Shown: piece after piece, positions 13,429 through 14,040 of the stretch
Layout: each line of letters opens with the position of its first letter
How positions within the stretch are numbered: position 1 is the first letter of the stretch
NCBI GenBank assembly: GCA_036781505.1
Contig: DAIQAV010000043.1
Span: 1 to 14,040, forward strand
DNA from: FEN-680 sp036781505
GTDB taxonomy: Bacteria; Actinomycetota; Geothermincolia; Fen-727; Anoxymicrobiaceae
DNA length: 14,040 bases
Direction: 5' to 3'
Position numbers and translations under genes: made by a program
The notes under the pieces: model-generated
What the model was told of the DNA's origin: nothing
What the model saw: the letters and a program-made list of their open reading frames with translations, nothing else
Database searches by the model: none

Positions 13429-14040
13429 ATGGCACTGACTCCGATCGACATCCATCACAAGGAGTTCAAGACCGCCAGGTTCGGAGGGTACAACGAGGAG
13501 GATGTTGATTCGTTCCTCGACCTCGTGGCGGACGAGTTCGAGAGGCTGCTGCAGGAGAGCAACGACAGCAAGCAGCAGATGGAGCACATGAAGAAGAGGC
13601 TTGCCGAGTTCGAGGAGATGCAGACGTCTCTACAGAGCGCGCTGCTCGCGGCGAGCAAGTCGGCTGAGGCTGTGAAAGAGCAGGCGAGGCAGGAGTCCGA
13701 GGCGCTGCTGAGCAAGGCGCAGGAGGAGTCCGATTCCCTGATGCGGAGCGCCCAGGAGCAGGCCAGGCAGACGATACTGGCCGCGCAGAACGATCGCCAG
13801 AAGACGGAGCGCGCGATCACCAAGCTAGCGGAGGTCAAGAAGCGATACCTGGAGTCGATCAAACAGTTGGCCGACGCCCACCTCAAGGACGTAGCAGAAT
13901 GGGAGTCGACGAACGAGTCCGAGGGCGTGGCGATAGAGTCTTCCGGTCCGGCGGTGTCTCTAGTTGGGGCGCCCGCGCCGATCGCACCGCTGATGCCCAC
14001 GGAGCCACCCGCGCCCGCGGAGCTTTCTGTGCCAGAAGAG
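13429..14040 (+). CDS. divIVA: DivIVA domain-containing protein, 3' end outside window
   Basis: DivIVA (Wag31 in actinobacteria) binds curved membrane at poles and septa and recruits growth or division factors. The first 204 codons are visible and the frame is still open at the window edge. The N terminus has the membrane-binding DivIVA signature: LTPIDIHHKEFKTARFGGYN followed by EEDVDSFLDLVADEF. A long coiled coil rich in Glu, Gln, Ala and Lys follows to about residue 155, as expected for tetramer-forming DivIVA. The last visible part is a Pro/Ala-rich, probably disordered tail. The ATG at 13429 has TGGAGGT (13414-13420) eight bases upstream. It begins 28 bases after proC and completes a cluster with sepF and pgeF. 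Whether it is the main polar DivIVA or a paralogue cannot be judged here. Confidence 0.93.
   Translation, partial: MALTPIDIHHKEFKTARFGGYNEEDVDSFLDLVADEFERLLQESNDSKQQMEHMKKRLAEFEEMQTSLQSALLAASKSAEAVKEQARQESEALLSKAQEESDSLMRSAQEQARQTILAAQNDRQKTERAITKLAEVKKRYLESIKQLADAHLKDVAEWESTNESEGVAIESSGPAVSLVGAPAPIAPLMPTEPPAPAELSVPEE

Noticed and set aside
1..14040. Search for a defence system, biosynthetic cluster, prophage, insertion sequence, CRISPR array or tRNA
   Set aside because: Every plus-strand gene is a conserved housekeeping family. No transposase, terminal repeats, direct-repeat arrays or tRNA-like cloverleaf were seen by eye.

Overview
The window is high-GC bacterial chromosomal DNA carrying a dense run of conserved housekeeping genes, all on the + strand, with no mobile element, CRISPR array or RNA gene that I can see. 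The gene order points to a deep-branching member of the Actinomycetota. Placing hrcA directly before a dnaJ2-type dnaJ with no grpE or dnaK between, and then rsmE, phoH, ybeY and a CorC-type gene, resembles the actinobacterial order known from mycobacteria. The mtaB, HIT, yqeY and 7TM-HD (pgpH/yqfF-like) genes in the same run recall the Firmicutes version of this neighbourhood. Frequent ATA (Ile) and AGG (Arg) codons argue against a Streptomyces- or Mycobacterium-type genome. The taxonomic call is an inference from synteny only.

Region 1 (1-5320): the tail of lepA, then an intergenic CIRCE operator, then hrcA, dnaJ, rsmE, mtaB, a HIT-family gene and yqeY. From hrcA to yqeY the genes overlap or lie within about 25 bases of each other, so they are probably one transcript controlled by HrcA through CIRCE. 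Products are a heat-shock repressor, a co-chaperone, an rRNA methyltransferase, a tRNA methylthiotransferase, a nucleotide hydrolase and a GatB/YqeY-like protein.

Region 2 (5321-10252): an 85-base gap holding a strong compound hairpin, then phoH, a 7TM-HD phosphodiesterase, ybeY and a DUF21/CBS/CorC membrane protein. These cover RNA and ribosome maturation, second-messenger (c-di-AMP) turnover and probably divalent-cation transport.

Region 3 (10258-14040): pgeF, an acylphosphatase gene, yggS, sepF, proC and the start of divIVA. This is the tail of the division and cell-wall cluster (normally downstream of ftsZ), here joined to the hrcA-phoH-ybeY block. SepF anchors FtsZ to the membrane, DivIVA marks curved membrane and poles, PgeF edits peptidoglycan precursors and YggS maintains PLP homeostasis.

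No stretch longer than 300 bases lacks a gene. I found no evidence of an undescribed system. The most interesting items are the CIRCE-controlled dnaK-less heat-shock locus, the hairpin just upstream of the phoH ribosome-binding site, and the mosaic gene order.
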